A stretch of 5,857 nt of DNA from Phycisphaerales bacterium (GCA_028288775.1 JAQGHP010000570.1:1-5857); one strand, 5' to 3'; positions 1 to 5,857 are shown, counted from the first letter of the stretch. Translations and numbers: made by a program. The notes: generated from the letters alone by a model not told the origin.

Positions 1-1522
1 CCAGCAGCATCAACTCGCGGATGCCGTTGCTGAGCCCGCGCACCTTCGGGTGGGATTTCCATTTGACGGCCGGGTACTGCTCATCGATGAAGATCGGGTG
101 GCTTGCCGAGAGTTCGCGAAACTCGTACTTGGGGAACAGCTTTTCGCCGAGTTTCTCGAAGCTCTTGGCGAAGTTGGTGTTGTTGCAGTCGGCGTTGCCG
201 AGGATCAGGCCGCCCTGCTGGGCGAAGGTGCGGAGCTTTTCGATCTCGACGTTGTTGAAGTCCAGCTCCTTGTTGCCGCTGATGTAGAGGATGGGCGAGT
301 CGTGGAGTTCTTCAATGGGCACGCGGAGGTTGACGACCTGCCAGTTAAAGAACCCTTCGAGCGACCGGCCGCCCATCCAATGCGCGAAGTTGGCGGCGTC
401 GCGGGGGCGCTCATTCCAGGGGCCTTCGACGTTTTTGCCGTTGTTCCCGGTGACGTCGTACTGAAGCTTGTTCATGACCACCGGCGCGCGGCCGCGGGCG
501 AGAAAGAGCAGGCCGAAGCAGGTGTTGGGGACGTCCCCGCCCCAGGAGCCATCCGTGGCCTGGTTCTTCACGAGGAAATCCGCGCCGACGTGGAACCAGT
601 CCACGGTGCCGAAGTATTTGTGGCCGCTGGCTACGCCGATGCGCTCGATGCCGTACATGCCGTAGTAGTTGCCGCCCAAGGCCTCCTGGATGTGCTTGTC
701 CATCCACGCGAGCCCGGCCTCGATGTTCGGATTGACGCCGTTTCCTTTGCAGCCGGTGTCGTTGCCCAGGGTGTAGTCCTGGGTGATGAAGAGCGTCGCG
801 ATTCCGGCGGCGGTCATGGTGGTGCTGGACGCTCCCTTGTCAGGGCCGTCGGCCTTGCGGTAGGACCATCCGCCGTCCTGGTGCTGGGCGCGACGCCACG
901 CGCCGTCGACGACGCGCCAATAGCTGACCGGAATTTCCGCGCCCGCCTGCTCGAGCGCCCACACCCCGAGCACGCCGTACTGGCTGACGCTGCGGTCATA
1001 CCACCCCGCGGGCTGCGGTCCCTTGTCGAACCAGTAGGGGTAAAACCCGAATTCGTCCGACTGCTGCTTGGCCGCCTGCGCGTAGACCGCGGCCAACAGC
1101 GTCTGCTTGTCGCGCTCGATAAAAGGCTTGAGCTTTTTGGGGTCGTTAATCAGCAGCCAGCTTTGGCAGCGCAGGCCCGTGGCGTAGATGCCCTGGATAT
1201 TGGCGTTCTGGAGGAACGCGATGGACCGGGCAAGCTTGGCTTCGGTCGGCGCTTCGCCCGCGGCCAATTCCGCGTAGACGGCGATGGCTGTCAGCCCGCC
1301 CCACTGTTTGCCGTTGACGTCCGCCTGCCCGCCCTTGGGGTCAGGGGCCAGCGCGTTTTCCCAGCTCCCGTCCTTCGCCTGGCGGGCGTAGAGGAAATCC
1401 TTGGCCTTCTGGATCGCCGCGTTCACCTCCGCTGGCGTCGCGGCGCGGGCGGGAACGGGCGCGAAACCTGCGGCCATCGCGGCGGCCAGCCAACACGCGG
1501 CAAACTTCAGAGAACGGGGCAT
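1..1522 (-). CDS. Secreted prenyltransferase/squalene-cyclase-repeat protein with C-terminal DUF4159 domain (3' end outside window)
   Basis: The reading frame stays open from an ATG at 1522 to the window edge: 507 residues and no stop, so the C-terminus is missing. Residues 1-27 form a signal peptide (MPRSLKFAACW, a hydrophobic stretch, then PARA before an Ala), so the protein is probably exported. Residues 30-340 carry alpha/alpha-barrel repeats of the prenyltransferase/squalene-oxidase type, marked by KDGSWEN (~50), QDGGWSY (~215) and TDGSWGG (~323). The DxDD acid motif of true squalene-hopene cyclases is not visible, so terpene cyclisation is not supported. From about residue 375 the sequence matches my memory of DUF4159: a GGRSLEGFFNWQVVNLRVP stretch, then HDSPILYISG, GGLILGNADCNN and FPKYEFREL. 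This domain is thought to resemble class I glutamine amidotransferases; its function is unknown. The start is supported by GGAG five bases upstream. The gene lies 164 bases downstream of sppA on the same strand and may share its transcript. Family identity is strong; the biochemical role is unknown. Confidence 0.93.
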   Translation of the reverse strand, partial: MPRSLKFAACWLAAAMAAGFAPVPARAATPAEVNAAIQKAKDFLYARQAKDGSWENALAPDPKGGQADVNGKQWGGLTAIAVYAELAAGEAPTEAKLARSIAFLQNANIQGIYATGLRCQSWLLINDPKKLKPFIERDKQTLLAAVYAQAAKQQSDEFGFYPYWFDKGPQPAGWYDRSVSQYGVLGVWALEQAGAEIPVSYWRVVDGAWRRAQHQDGGWSYRKADGPDKGASSTTMTAAGIATLFITQDYTLGNDTGCKGNGVNPNIEAGLAWMDKHIQEALGGNYYGMYGIERIGVASGHKYFGTVDWFHVGADFLVKNQATDGSWGGDVPNTCFGLLFLARGRAPVVMNKLQYDVTGNNGKNVEGPWNERPRDAANFAHWMGGRSLEGFFNWQVVNLRVPIEELHDSPILYISGNKELDFNNVEIEKLRTFAQQGGLILGNADCNNTNFAKSFEKLGEKLFPKYEFRELSASHPIFIDEQYPAVKWKSHPKVRGLSNGIRELMLL

Positions 1523-1527
1523 GAGAA

Positions 1528-1531
1528 CTCC
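1528..1531 (-). promoter_or_regulatory. Shine-Dalgarno site of the DUF4159 gene
   Basis: On the minus strand the sequence reads CTGGAG-TTCTC-ATG. The GGAG core sits five bases before the ATG at 1522, a normal spacing. It favours that ATG over the in-frame ATG 15 codons later, which would lose most of the signal peptide. Confidence 0.7.
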
Positions 1532-1563
1532 AGTCGGTTCGGAAGGTGAGGGTTCAGGGGTCG

Positions 1564-1676
1564 GGGTTCAGGGTTCAGGTTTAAACGTTTGAGGTTCAAG
1601 GGTTGGTTCGTGCCAATGCTTGCGTACCAGCGCCTCCAACTGCATGCTTCGGCTTCTACTCCTGAACCCTGAACCC
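1564..1676. repeat. Perfect 16-bp inverted repeat built from GGGTTCA heptamers, in the sppA-DUF4159 gap
   Basis: The plus strand at 1564-1579 reads GGGTTCAGGGTTCAGG, and 1661-1676 is its exact reverse complement, leaving an 81-base spacer. Each arm holds two tandem GGGTTCA units plus two bases. A further exact unit lies at 1550-1556, and a one-mismatch unit (AGGTTCA) at 1592-1598. In the minus-strand transcript the arms could pair into a long hairpin between the sppA stop (1687) and the ribosome site of the next gene. There is no U-run after the stem, so it is not a canonical intrinsic terminator. No flanking target duplication is visible, so a miniature transposon is not supported. The rest of the gap (1523-1686) holds no recognisable gene or promoter. 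Confidence 0.85.
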
Positions 1677-1686
1677 TCCCGCCCCT

Positions 1687-3039
1687 TCATTCCTGACTCT
1701 GCGGCATTCGATACAGATACATGAGTCGCGGCGACGAAACGCGGTCGAGCAAACTTGCGTCAAGGGTGATGTTGATGCCGCCCGCGGACGTCGAATGGCC
1801 GAACTTCGACTGCGAGCCGCCCAACAGATCGAACAGCGTCATCGGCGGGTCCTGGTACTTCACCACCATCGGGCCGGAAAGGCCCGCCTTGCTCGTCGCG
1901 TACTTGACCGCGGCGTCGAGGTACCCGACGTCATCGATATCATCGATCAACCCTTTGTCGCGGGCCTCCTGCGCGGTGTAAGCCTTGCCGTTGGCGATTT
2001 CATCGATCGTGCCCTTCAACTTGCCCTGGCGGCCGGCCTTCACCACGTCCTTGAACTGGGTGAACGCGCTGTCTGCGATCCCCTGGAGGTAGGCGTTGTC
2101 GCGATCGTTGTCGGGCTTGAACATCGAGCCGGCATTCTTGTACGTCGCGCCGGTGGAGACGATCGTGCTCTCCTCGATGCCGTATTTTTCCATAAGCTTG
2201 CTGAGGTTGTAACGCGGGAGCAGCACGCCGATGTTGCCGGTGAGGGTGGTGCGCTCGGCGATGATGTGGTCCGCGCCGCACGCGGCGTAGTACCCGCCGC
2301 TGGTGGCCAGCGAGCGCATCGCGACGACGACGGGCACGTTCTTTTCCGTCTTGAATTTCTTGATGCGCTTGTAGGCCTCGTCCGACGCCGTGACCGACCC
2401 GCCGGGCGTGTCGATGAGGATGACCACGGCTTTCACGTTCTTGTCATTTTGCGCGCGGGTGAGGAGTCGGTCGAACTTGTTCGCCAGCGACTCGTCGATG
2501 AGCCCTTCGAGCGGCACGACCGCGATCTGCTGGCGCGCATCGCCTTGGATAAGCGTGGACTGCACGCCACCGGAGTTGTTGCCGGCAATTAACCCGAGGT
2601 TGAGGAGCATCGACCCGCCGAGCAGGATTAGGAGCAGCACGAGCAGCGTCCCCCACCCCCATCCGAGCATCCGCCGGGTCGGCGGATAAGGCGGCATGAA
2701 TGGCCCCGGCGGACGCATCTGAGGCGGATAGCCCGGCGGCATTCCTCCGCCTGGCGGATAGCCTCCCTGAAACTGCCCGGGCGGCGGATACCCCTGCGGC
2801 CCCGATGGCCCCTGCCCCATCGGCCCGGGACCTTGCGAGCCATACTGCGGGCCGTACGGCCCCGCCCCTTGCGGCCCGGGCGCTCCGCCCTGCGGCCCTG
2901 CACTCTGCATCACCATCCCCGGCCCCTGCGGCTGCCAGGGCGGCGCACCCGCCGGGCCCGTCGCGCCCAAAGGGGTCGGGGGAGAAAACGCGTCGCGCGG
3001 GTCAATCGGTCCTTGCCCAGGAGGAGGTTGTGGGTTCAT
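1687..3039 (-). CDS. sppA: SppA-type signal peptide peptidase (S49 serine protease) with a Pro/Gly-rich cytoplasmic tail
   Basis: This is a complete protein of 450 residues. SppA proteases sit in the cytoplasmic membrane and degrade leftover signal peptides after secretion. Residues 1-120 are low complexity, rich in Pro, Gly and Gln. TRRMLGWGWG leads into one membrane span (~131-151); the Arg pair before it suggests the tail is inside and the protease outside. The S49 domain covers ~170-385, with IDTPGGSVTAS at 209-219, LATSGGYYAA with the likely nucleophile Ser247, TGNIGV at 267, and the likely general base Lys301 in ATYKNAGSMF. The 54-residue Ser-Lys spacing resembles the short (36K) Bacillus-type SppA, not the double-length E. 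coli form. The C-terminus has SSPRLMYLYR, which I associate with planctomycete members. I chose the ATG at 3039. An in-frame GTG at 3093 would add 18 residues but has GGA directly against it, with no spacing. The ribosome site before 3039 is weak (GGCGAG). Odd points: the long tail, and Asn269 where homologues usually have Ser. Confidence 0.94.
   Translation of the reverse strand: MNPQPPPGQGPIDPRDAFSPPTPLGATGPAGAPPWQPQGPGMVMQSAGPQGGAPGPQGAGPYGPQYGSQGPGPMGQGPSGPQGYPPPGQFQGGYPPGGGMPPGYPPQMRPPGPFMPPYPPTRRMLGWGWGTLLVLLLILLGGSMLLNLGLIAGNNSGGVQSTLIQGDARQQIAVVPLEGLIDESLANKFDRLLTRAQNDKNVKAVVILIDTPGGSVTASDEAYKRIKKFKTEKNVPVVVAMRSLATSGGYYAACGADHIIAERTTLTGNIGVLLPRYNLSKLMEKYGIEESTIVSTGATYKNAGSMFKPDNDRDNAYLQGIADSAFTQFKDVVKAGRQGKLKGTIDEIANGKAYTAQEARDKGLIDDIDDVGYLDAAVKYATSKAGLSGPMVVKYQDPPMTLFDLLGGSQSKFGHSTSAGGINITLDASLLDRVSSPRLMYLYRMPQSQE
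2681..2790 (-). repeat. In-frame coding repeat (TATCCGCC, encoding Tyr-Pro-Pro) in the SppA tail
   Basis: The plus-strand octamer GGCGGATA occurs at 2681, 2723, 2753 and 2783, with spacings of 42, 30 and 30 bases, all multiples of three. On the coding strand each copy encodes Tyr-Pro-Pro, in contexts such as QGYPPPG, GGYPPGG, PGYPPQ and PPYPPTRR. The neighbouring Gly-Pro-Gln segment (about 2800-2935) repeats TGCGGCCC-like words. This looks like local expansion of a low-complexity tail next to the membrane span. Confidence 0.8.
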
Positions 3040-3047
3040 AAGCTCGC

Positions 3048-3071
3048 CGGCATGTCTGAAAACGCATGCCG
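3048..3071. repeat. 7-bp dyad just upstream of the sppA start
   Basis: CGGCATG at 3048-3054 and CATGCCG at 3065-3071 are exact reverse complements separated by 10 bases. The near arm ends nine bases before the ATG at 3039 and touches the weak ribosome-binding region. It could be an operator or a small leader hairpin, but a chance dyad in high-GC sequence is also possible. No clear -35/-10 promoter pair was found beside it. Confidence 0.4.
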
Positions 3072-3157
3072 AGGGGCCACCGGCCCGCCGCACTCCTGCG
3101 CCCCGTCATCTTACGGACTTCTGCGCGATGGCTCCAGTGGAATTCGGGGAAAGCGGG

Positions 3158-3199
3158 GCAGTAGGCGGTAGGCAGAGGGTAGACGGCGGAAGGAATAGA
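3158..3199. repeat. Degenerate heptanucleotide tandem array (consensus GCRGTAG)
   Basis: Reading the plus strand in sevens gives GCAGTAG, GCGGTAG, GCAGAGG, GTAGACG, GCGGAAG and GAATAGA. The first two units differ at one base and the later ones drift. The array lies in the non-coding gap upstream of sppA. It resembles in style the short tandemly repeated heptamers described in cyanobacteria, but the sequence is different. No function can be read from it. Confidence 0.6.
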
Positions 3200-3237
3200 C
3201 TGGGGGCTATGGAATCTTGCCGGGTCGCCTTCCAGAG

Positions 3238-3384
3238 CCGGGGCGTGTCGCCCCGGGCGGGCCACAGGCCCGTTTTGGTCCCCGCTCCCTCGTACTTGGG
3301 GGAGCGGGAGCCATTCGGAGCTTCGCTCCGACCGGGCCGACACCGGCCGGCTCCGAAATTACCAGACAAATGATGCCGGTCGGA
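3238..3384. repeat. Cluster of GC-rich hairpins between the FN3 gene and sppA
   Basis: Five inverted repeats are packed into 147 bases. CCGGGGCG-TGT-CGCCCCGG is at 3238-3256 (8 bp). CGGGCC-ACA-GGCCCG is at 3258-3272 (6 bp). CCCGCTCCC at 3281-3289 pairs with GGGAGCGGG at 3300-3308 (9 bp, 10-base loop). CGGAGC-TTC-GCTCCG is at 3316-3330 (6 bp). TCCGACCGG at 3327-3335 pairs with CCGGTCGGA at 3376-3384 (9 bp), with GGCCG-ACAC-CGGCC (3335-3348) nested inside. Three of the stems have three-base loops. The cluster begins 32 bases past the FN3 stop and may help end or stabilise that transcript, but none has a U-run in the minus direction. Apart from this cluster, the heptamer array and the dyad, I see no gene or clear promoter in 3040-3415. 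Confidence 0.8.
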
Positions 3385-3415
3385 CGAGGCGAGACGGTCC
3401 CGACTGAACATTGCT

Positions 3416-5857
3416 TCACGCCAGCGCCTGCACGTTGTCCACCTCGGCGGGTTGTGTCGTCGAGCTGAGCCAGCGGAAGCCGACTACCTGAAACGTAAAA
3501 CCATGCCCGGGCATCGCCAGGCCGCCCAGATCCGCCTGGGTGATGGTGCAGGAGGTGGCGTTGGCGGCGAGCTGTGCGGGGATGAGCGTGTCGCCGTTGG
3601 GGGTGATGAAACGGACGGCGTAGCCGTCTTCGTTGGAGGAGTTGTCGTCCCAGGTGAGATGGAACGACCCGCCGGCTAATGGGGTGACGACCAGGTTTGT
3701 CGGAGCGTTGGGGGATACGTTTGTCGCGGACGAGGCGGTGTAGGCACTGTCGCCGCCAATGCCCAGGGCCTTTACGCGATAGTAGACGCGGGCGGTTTCC
3801 GACAGGTCGGTTTGTACGTAGTGGGTGACGTCTGTGCCGACGCTCGCGACGAAGGTGTACTGCACGCCGTCCGTGGATGACTCGATCTGATAGCCGATTT
3901 CATCCCCCACGTCCGTCCAATCGATCGTCATCTGGCCGTCGGCGGTGGGCGTGACGTCCACCTCCGGCGGAGCAGTAAATCCATTGACGGCCCGTGCCCA
4001 TTGCGAGGACCCCATCGTCCCCACGTCGCCAGTGAGCACGAGATAGAACGAGTATGCCGCGCCGGATGTGAGGGGCGTGCCATCTGCGAAATGGGTAACC
4101 GCATAGTTCGTAGCCGCGGGGGAGACTGCGCCGTCCACGAGGATCGGAATTTCGTCATCGCCCGCGGCGAAGAGTTGATAGCCGGTGGCCAATGTCGAAA
4201 CATTCGTCCAGGTCAGATTCACGGTGCCGGAGGTCGAAACGACGGCCTTCAGGTTGATCGGATTCGCCAGAGAGGCGGTGGCAAACGTCGCGACCGAAGG
4301 CGTGCCGTCGCCACCGGGGCCGAAGGGGACGATGCGGTAGTAATACGTTCCCTCGACGACCGAGGGATCATCGTAGTTGGCCCACGTCACCGGCACGTCC
4401 TCAATGGTGACGAAATGCACGTCGTCGGTGCAGCGCTGGACGTGGAAGCCCGTGGCATCGGACGCGGCGTTGCTCCAGGAAACGTTCAGCCACAGCGGAT
4501 TGTCGAAGCTGACTTGTGCCGTGACATTGACTGGCGCAGCACCGGGCGCGCCGGGCAGCGTGTCCACCTGCACGACTACCCCGGCCGATTCCTGGCTCCC
4601 ATCGGTGGCCGCGACTTTCAACCAGTAGTGCGTTTGCGGCGACAGGTTGGGCAACAGCAGCGTCGAAGCCTGGAGGAACGTCGCCGAATAAAGCGCGAAA
4701 GTATTCCCGTCCGTCGAGAGATAGACGTTGTAATTTGTTGCGGAGCCGGAGTTGGGTTCCCAGGTCAGCGAGGCGGAGGTGGCCGACAGCGCCTGCGCGA
4801 CGACATTTTCCGGCGCGATCAAACCGGTCGAGCCGGTCGCGTGGTTGGAGTCGGAGGACGCGATGCCATCGACGTTCCTCGCGACGAGGCGGAACTCATA
4901 CGCCGTGTCCGTGGCCAATGCGTTGCCGTCGGCGTCCTGCGTCACGATATGGCTGATCTGATCGGCCCCAATCGTGGCCAGGGTGCGGAAGGCGTCGGTC
5001 GTTCCCGCCAGCCGTACTTGGAGGAGCAGGTCGGTGGCCGACCCGCCTATCGGGTCCCATTCCAACTGGAACATCGTCGGCCCCTCGCCGTAAATCCGCA
5101 TGTGCTGCGGGGCGGCGGGCGCGGTGTGGACGAGCAGCGCCGGCGTCGCGGGGCCGTCGCCCAGCGCACTAAATGGAACCACGCGGTAATACCAGGCGCG
5201 ATCGAGCCCCGCGTTCCCATCGTCGAATTGCTCCACCGACGCCGGCGTTAGCCCCGTATCCGCGAACCCGATCCCGTCCGGCGAAATCTCGATGCGGAAC
5301 CCCGTCACCCCGGCCGATTGATCCTGCCAGCTCAAGTGCACGGAGCCGTCGCTGTTGGCCGTCGCCTGCAGGCCGGTAGGCGCGTTGAGGGTCGTCGTGA
5401 CCGGCTGGCTGAGGGAAAAGTGCGAGCTGCCCGTGCCGTCCATCGCCTTGACGCGGTAGATATAGCTTTGGCCGTCACCGGCGGAGATGTCAGAGTAGGT
5501 CGTGACGTTCGCGCCGACCTGCGCGAGCGATGCGAAAGTTGCGCCGCCATCCGCCGACCGCTCGATCACGAAGGCAGTTTCGATGGTGCTGTTGTCGGTC
5601 CAATTCAGATCGATCTCGGAGTTGGAGAGCACGTTTGCCATCAGGTTTGACGGGTCGGAAAGGGAAGGGCCGACGGACGCTCCCGATCCGCCGGTGAACA
5701 GGACGGAGAAGCTGTTGGTGAGCGGGTCGCGCGCCACGACGACGCTATCGCCCGTTCCCAGATTGACGGAAGACCAGCCGCCGCCTTGCGCCTTCGCCAG
5801 TTGCACGGAGCCGCCCGCGCGGTCGAGGTACGCGATCTGCGGGGAGCCGCTCTGCGG
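3416..5857 (-). CDS. Large extracellular protein with eight fibronectin type III domains (5' end outside window)
   Basis: The frame is open from the right edge to a TGA at 3416-3418, giving 813 visible residues; a GTG at 5806 is internal, since the frame reads on through it to the edge. Residues 1-55 (SGSPQIAYLDRAGGSVQLAK, then GGGWSSVNLGTGD and RDPLTNSFSVLF) resemble one unit of the propeller-like repeats found in planctomycete secreted proteins, so more copies probably lie upstream. Eight FN3 domains follow, at about 68-156, 158-246, 248-346, 347-436, 438-528, 529-627, 628-715 and 717-807. Each has the strand-B Trp (LNWTD, LSWQD, LEWDP, LTWEP, VSWSN, LTWTN, IDWTD, LTWDD) and most have the late aromatic-rich strand (YIYRVKA, WYYRVVP, YYYRIVP, VYYRVKA). 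Only two Cys are present. The protein stops right after the eighth domain, with no dockerin, PEP-CTERM or other sorting tail. FN3 arrays act as spacers or binding modules, so surface or extracellular location is inferred. Any catalytic domain would be upstream. The next gene, sppA, is 376 bases downstream. Confidence 0.92.
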   Translation of the reverse strand, partial: PQSGSPQIAYLDRAGGSVQLAKAQGGGWSSVNLGTGDSVVVARDPLTNSFSVLFTGGSGASVGPSLSDPSNLMANVLSNSEIDLNWTDNSTIETAFVIERSADGGATFASLAQVGANVTTYSDISAGDGQSYIYRVKAMDGTGSSHFSLSQPVTTTLNAPTGLQATANSDGSVHLSWQDQSAGVTGFRIEISPDGIGFADTGLTPASVEQFDDGNAGLDRAWYYRVVPFSALGDGPATPALLVHTAPAAPQHMRIYGEGPTMFQLEWDPIGGSATDLLLQVRLAGTTDAFRTLATIGADQISHIVTQDADGNALATDTAYEFRLVARNVDGIASSDSNHATGSTGLIAPENVVAQALSATSASLTWEPNSGSATNYNVYLSTDGNTFALYSATFLQASTLLLPNLSPQTHYWLKVAATDGSQESAGVVVQVDTLPGAPGAAPVNVTAQVSFDNPLWLNVSWSNAASDATGFHVQRCTDDVHFVTIEDVPVTWANYDDPSVVEGTYYYRIVPFGPGGDGTPSVATFATASLANPINLKAVVSTSGTVNLTWTNVSTLATGYQLFAAGDDEIPILVDGAVSPAATNYAVTHFADGTPLTSGAAYSFYLVLTGDVGTMGSSQWARAVNGFTAPPEVDVTPTADGQMTIDWTDVGDEIGYQIESSTDGVQYTFVASVGTDVTHYVQTDLSETARVYYRVKALGIGGDSAYTASSATNVSPNAPTNLVVTPLAGGSFHLTWDDNSSNEDGYAVRFITPNGDTLIPAQLAANATSCTITQADLGGLAMPGHGFTFQVVGFRWLSSTTQPAEVDNVQALA

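Noticed and set aside
30..1522. Functional squalene-hopene cyclase
   Set aside because: The repeats have the DGSW-type signatures but I see no DxDD motif, and the export signal plus DUF4159 fusion do not fit a membrane-bound triterpene cyclase.
50..1549. Open reading frame of 499 codons on the plus strand
   Set aside because: It lies antisense to the DUF4159 gene with its first codon base opposite the third base of the real codons, giving a Val/Ala/Asp/Glu/Gly-rich product. This is the usual GC-bias shadow; the minus strand has a signal peptide and recognisable domains.
1564..1676. Miniature inverted-repeat transposon
   Set aside because: There are matching 16-bp ends, but no flanking target duplication, and the ends consist of a simple heptamer that also occurs in tandem outside the pair.
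1795..2592. Open reading frame of 265 codons on the plus strand
   Set aside because: Same antisense phase relative to sppA and same biased composition; the minus-strand protein has clear S49 motifs.
3040..3093. Longer sppA starting at the GTG at 3093
   Set aside because: The only purine-rich stretch directly abuts the GTG with no spacing, the added 18 residues look unlike protein tails of this family, and the ATG at 3039 gives a natural start to the Pro/Gly-rich tail.
3258..3276. Possible intrinsic terminator on the plus strand (CGGGCC-ACA-GGCCCG followed by TTTT)
   Set aside because: The T-run is only four bases and is followed by GG, and no plus-strand gene lies upstream of it. On the minus strand, where the genes are, the T-run is on the wrong side.
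3106..3411. Several overlapping frames of 70-113 codons in the gap between the FN3 gene and sppA
   Set aside because: They overlap each other on both strands and run through the hairpin cluster and heptamer array; they are Arg/Pro-rich and show no protein-like motif or ribosome site.
4001..5251. Open reading frame of 416 codons on the plus strand
   Set aside because: Antisense to the FN3 gene in the same phase, Arg/Gly/Val-rich, with no recognisable motif.

Overview
The window looks like part of a high-GC bacterial chromosome. Its most likely source is a planctomycete or another member of the PVC group, perhaps Phycisphaerae-like. That assignment is inference from three things: a secreted prenyltransferase-repeat protein fused to DUF4159, an SppA-type protease with a proline/glycine-rich cytoplasmic tail, and a giant secreted fibronectin-III (FN3) protein, all separated by repeat-bearing gaps. 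No rRNA, tRNA, CRISPR array, transposase or phage gene was seen.

All three genes are read from the minus strand, so transcription runs from the right end to the left. (1) 5857-3416 is the C-terminal part of a large extracellular protein. It starts, at the window edge, with the tail of a propeller-like repeat and continues with eight FN3 domains; its true start lies outside the window. (2) 3039-1687 is a complete SppA-type membrane serine protease (signal peptide peptidase family, Ser/Lys dyad). (3) 1522-1 is a secreted protein with squalene-cyclase-like alpha/alpha repeats followed by a DUF4159 domain; its C-terminus lies outside the window.

The two gaps hold the structure that is not coding. 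The 376-base gap between the FN3 gene and sppA holds a cluster of GC-rich hairpins (3238-3384), a degenerate 7-base tandem array (3158-3199, consensus GCRGTAG) and a 7-bp dyad just upstream of the sppA start. The 164-base gap between sppA and the DUF4159 gene holds a second, unrelated 7-base repeat (GGGTTCA). Copies of it lie in opposite orientation at the two ends of the gap and form a perfect 16-bp inverted repeat. A 25-codon reading frame lies between the arms and ends inside one of them.

The genes share strand and probably cell-envelope location: two have products that act outside the cytoplasmic membrane, and SppA is anchored in it with its protease domain outside. No common pathway is evident. 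sppA and the DUF4159 gene could be co-transcribed. The FN3 gene is probably a separate unit. Nothing here amounts to a clearly new multi-gene system. The points most worth a second look are the two heptanucleotide repeat families, the hairpin cluster, and the unusual features of the SppA protein.
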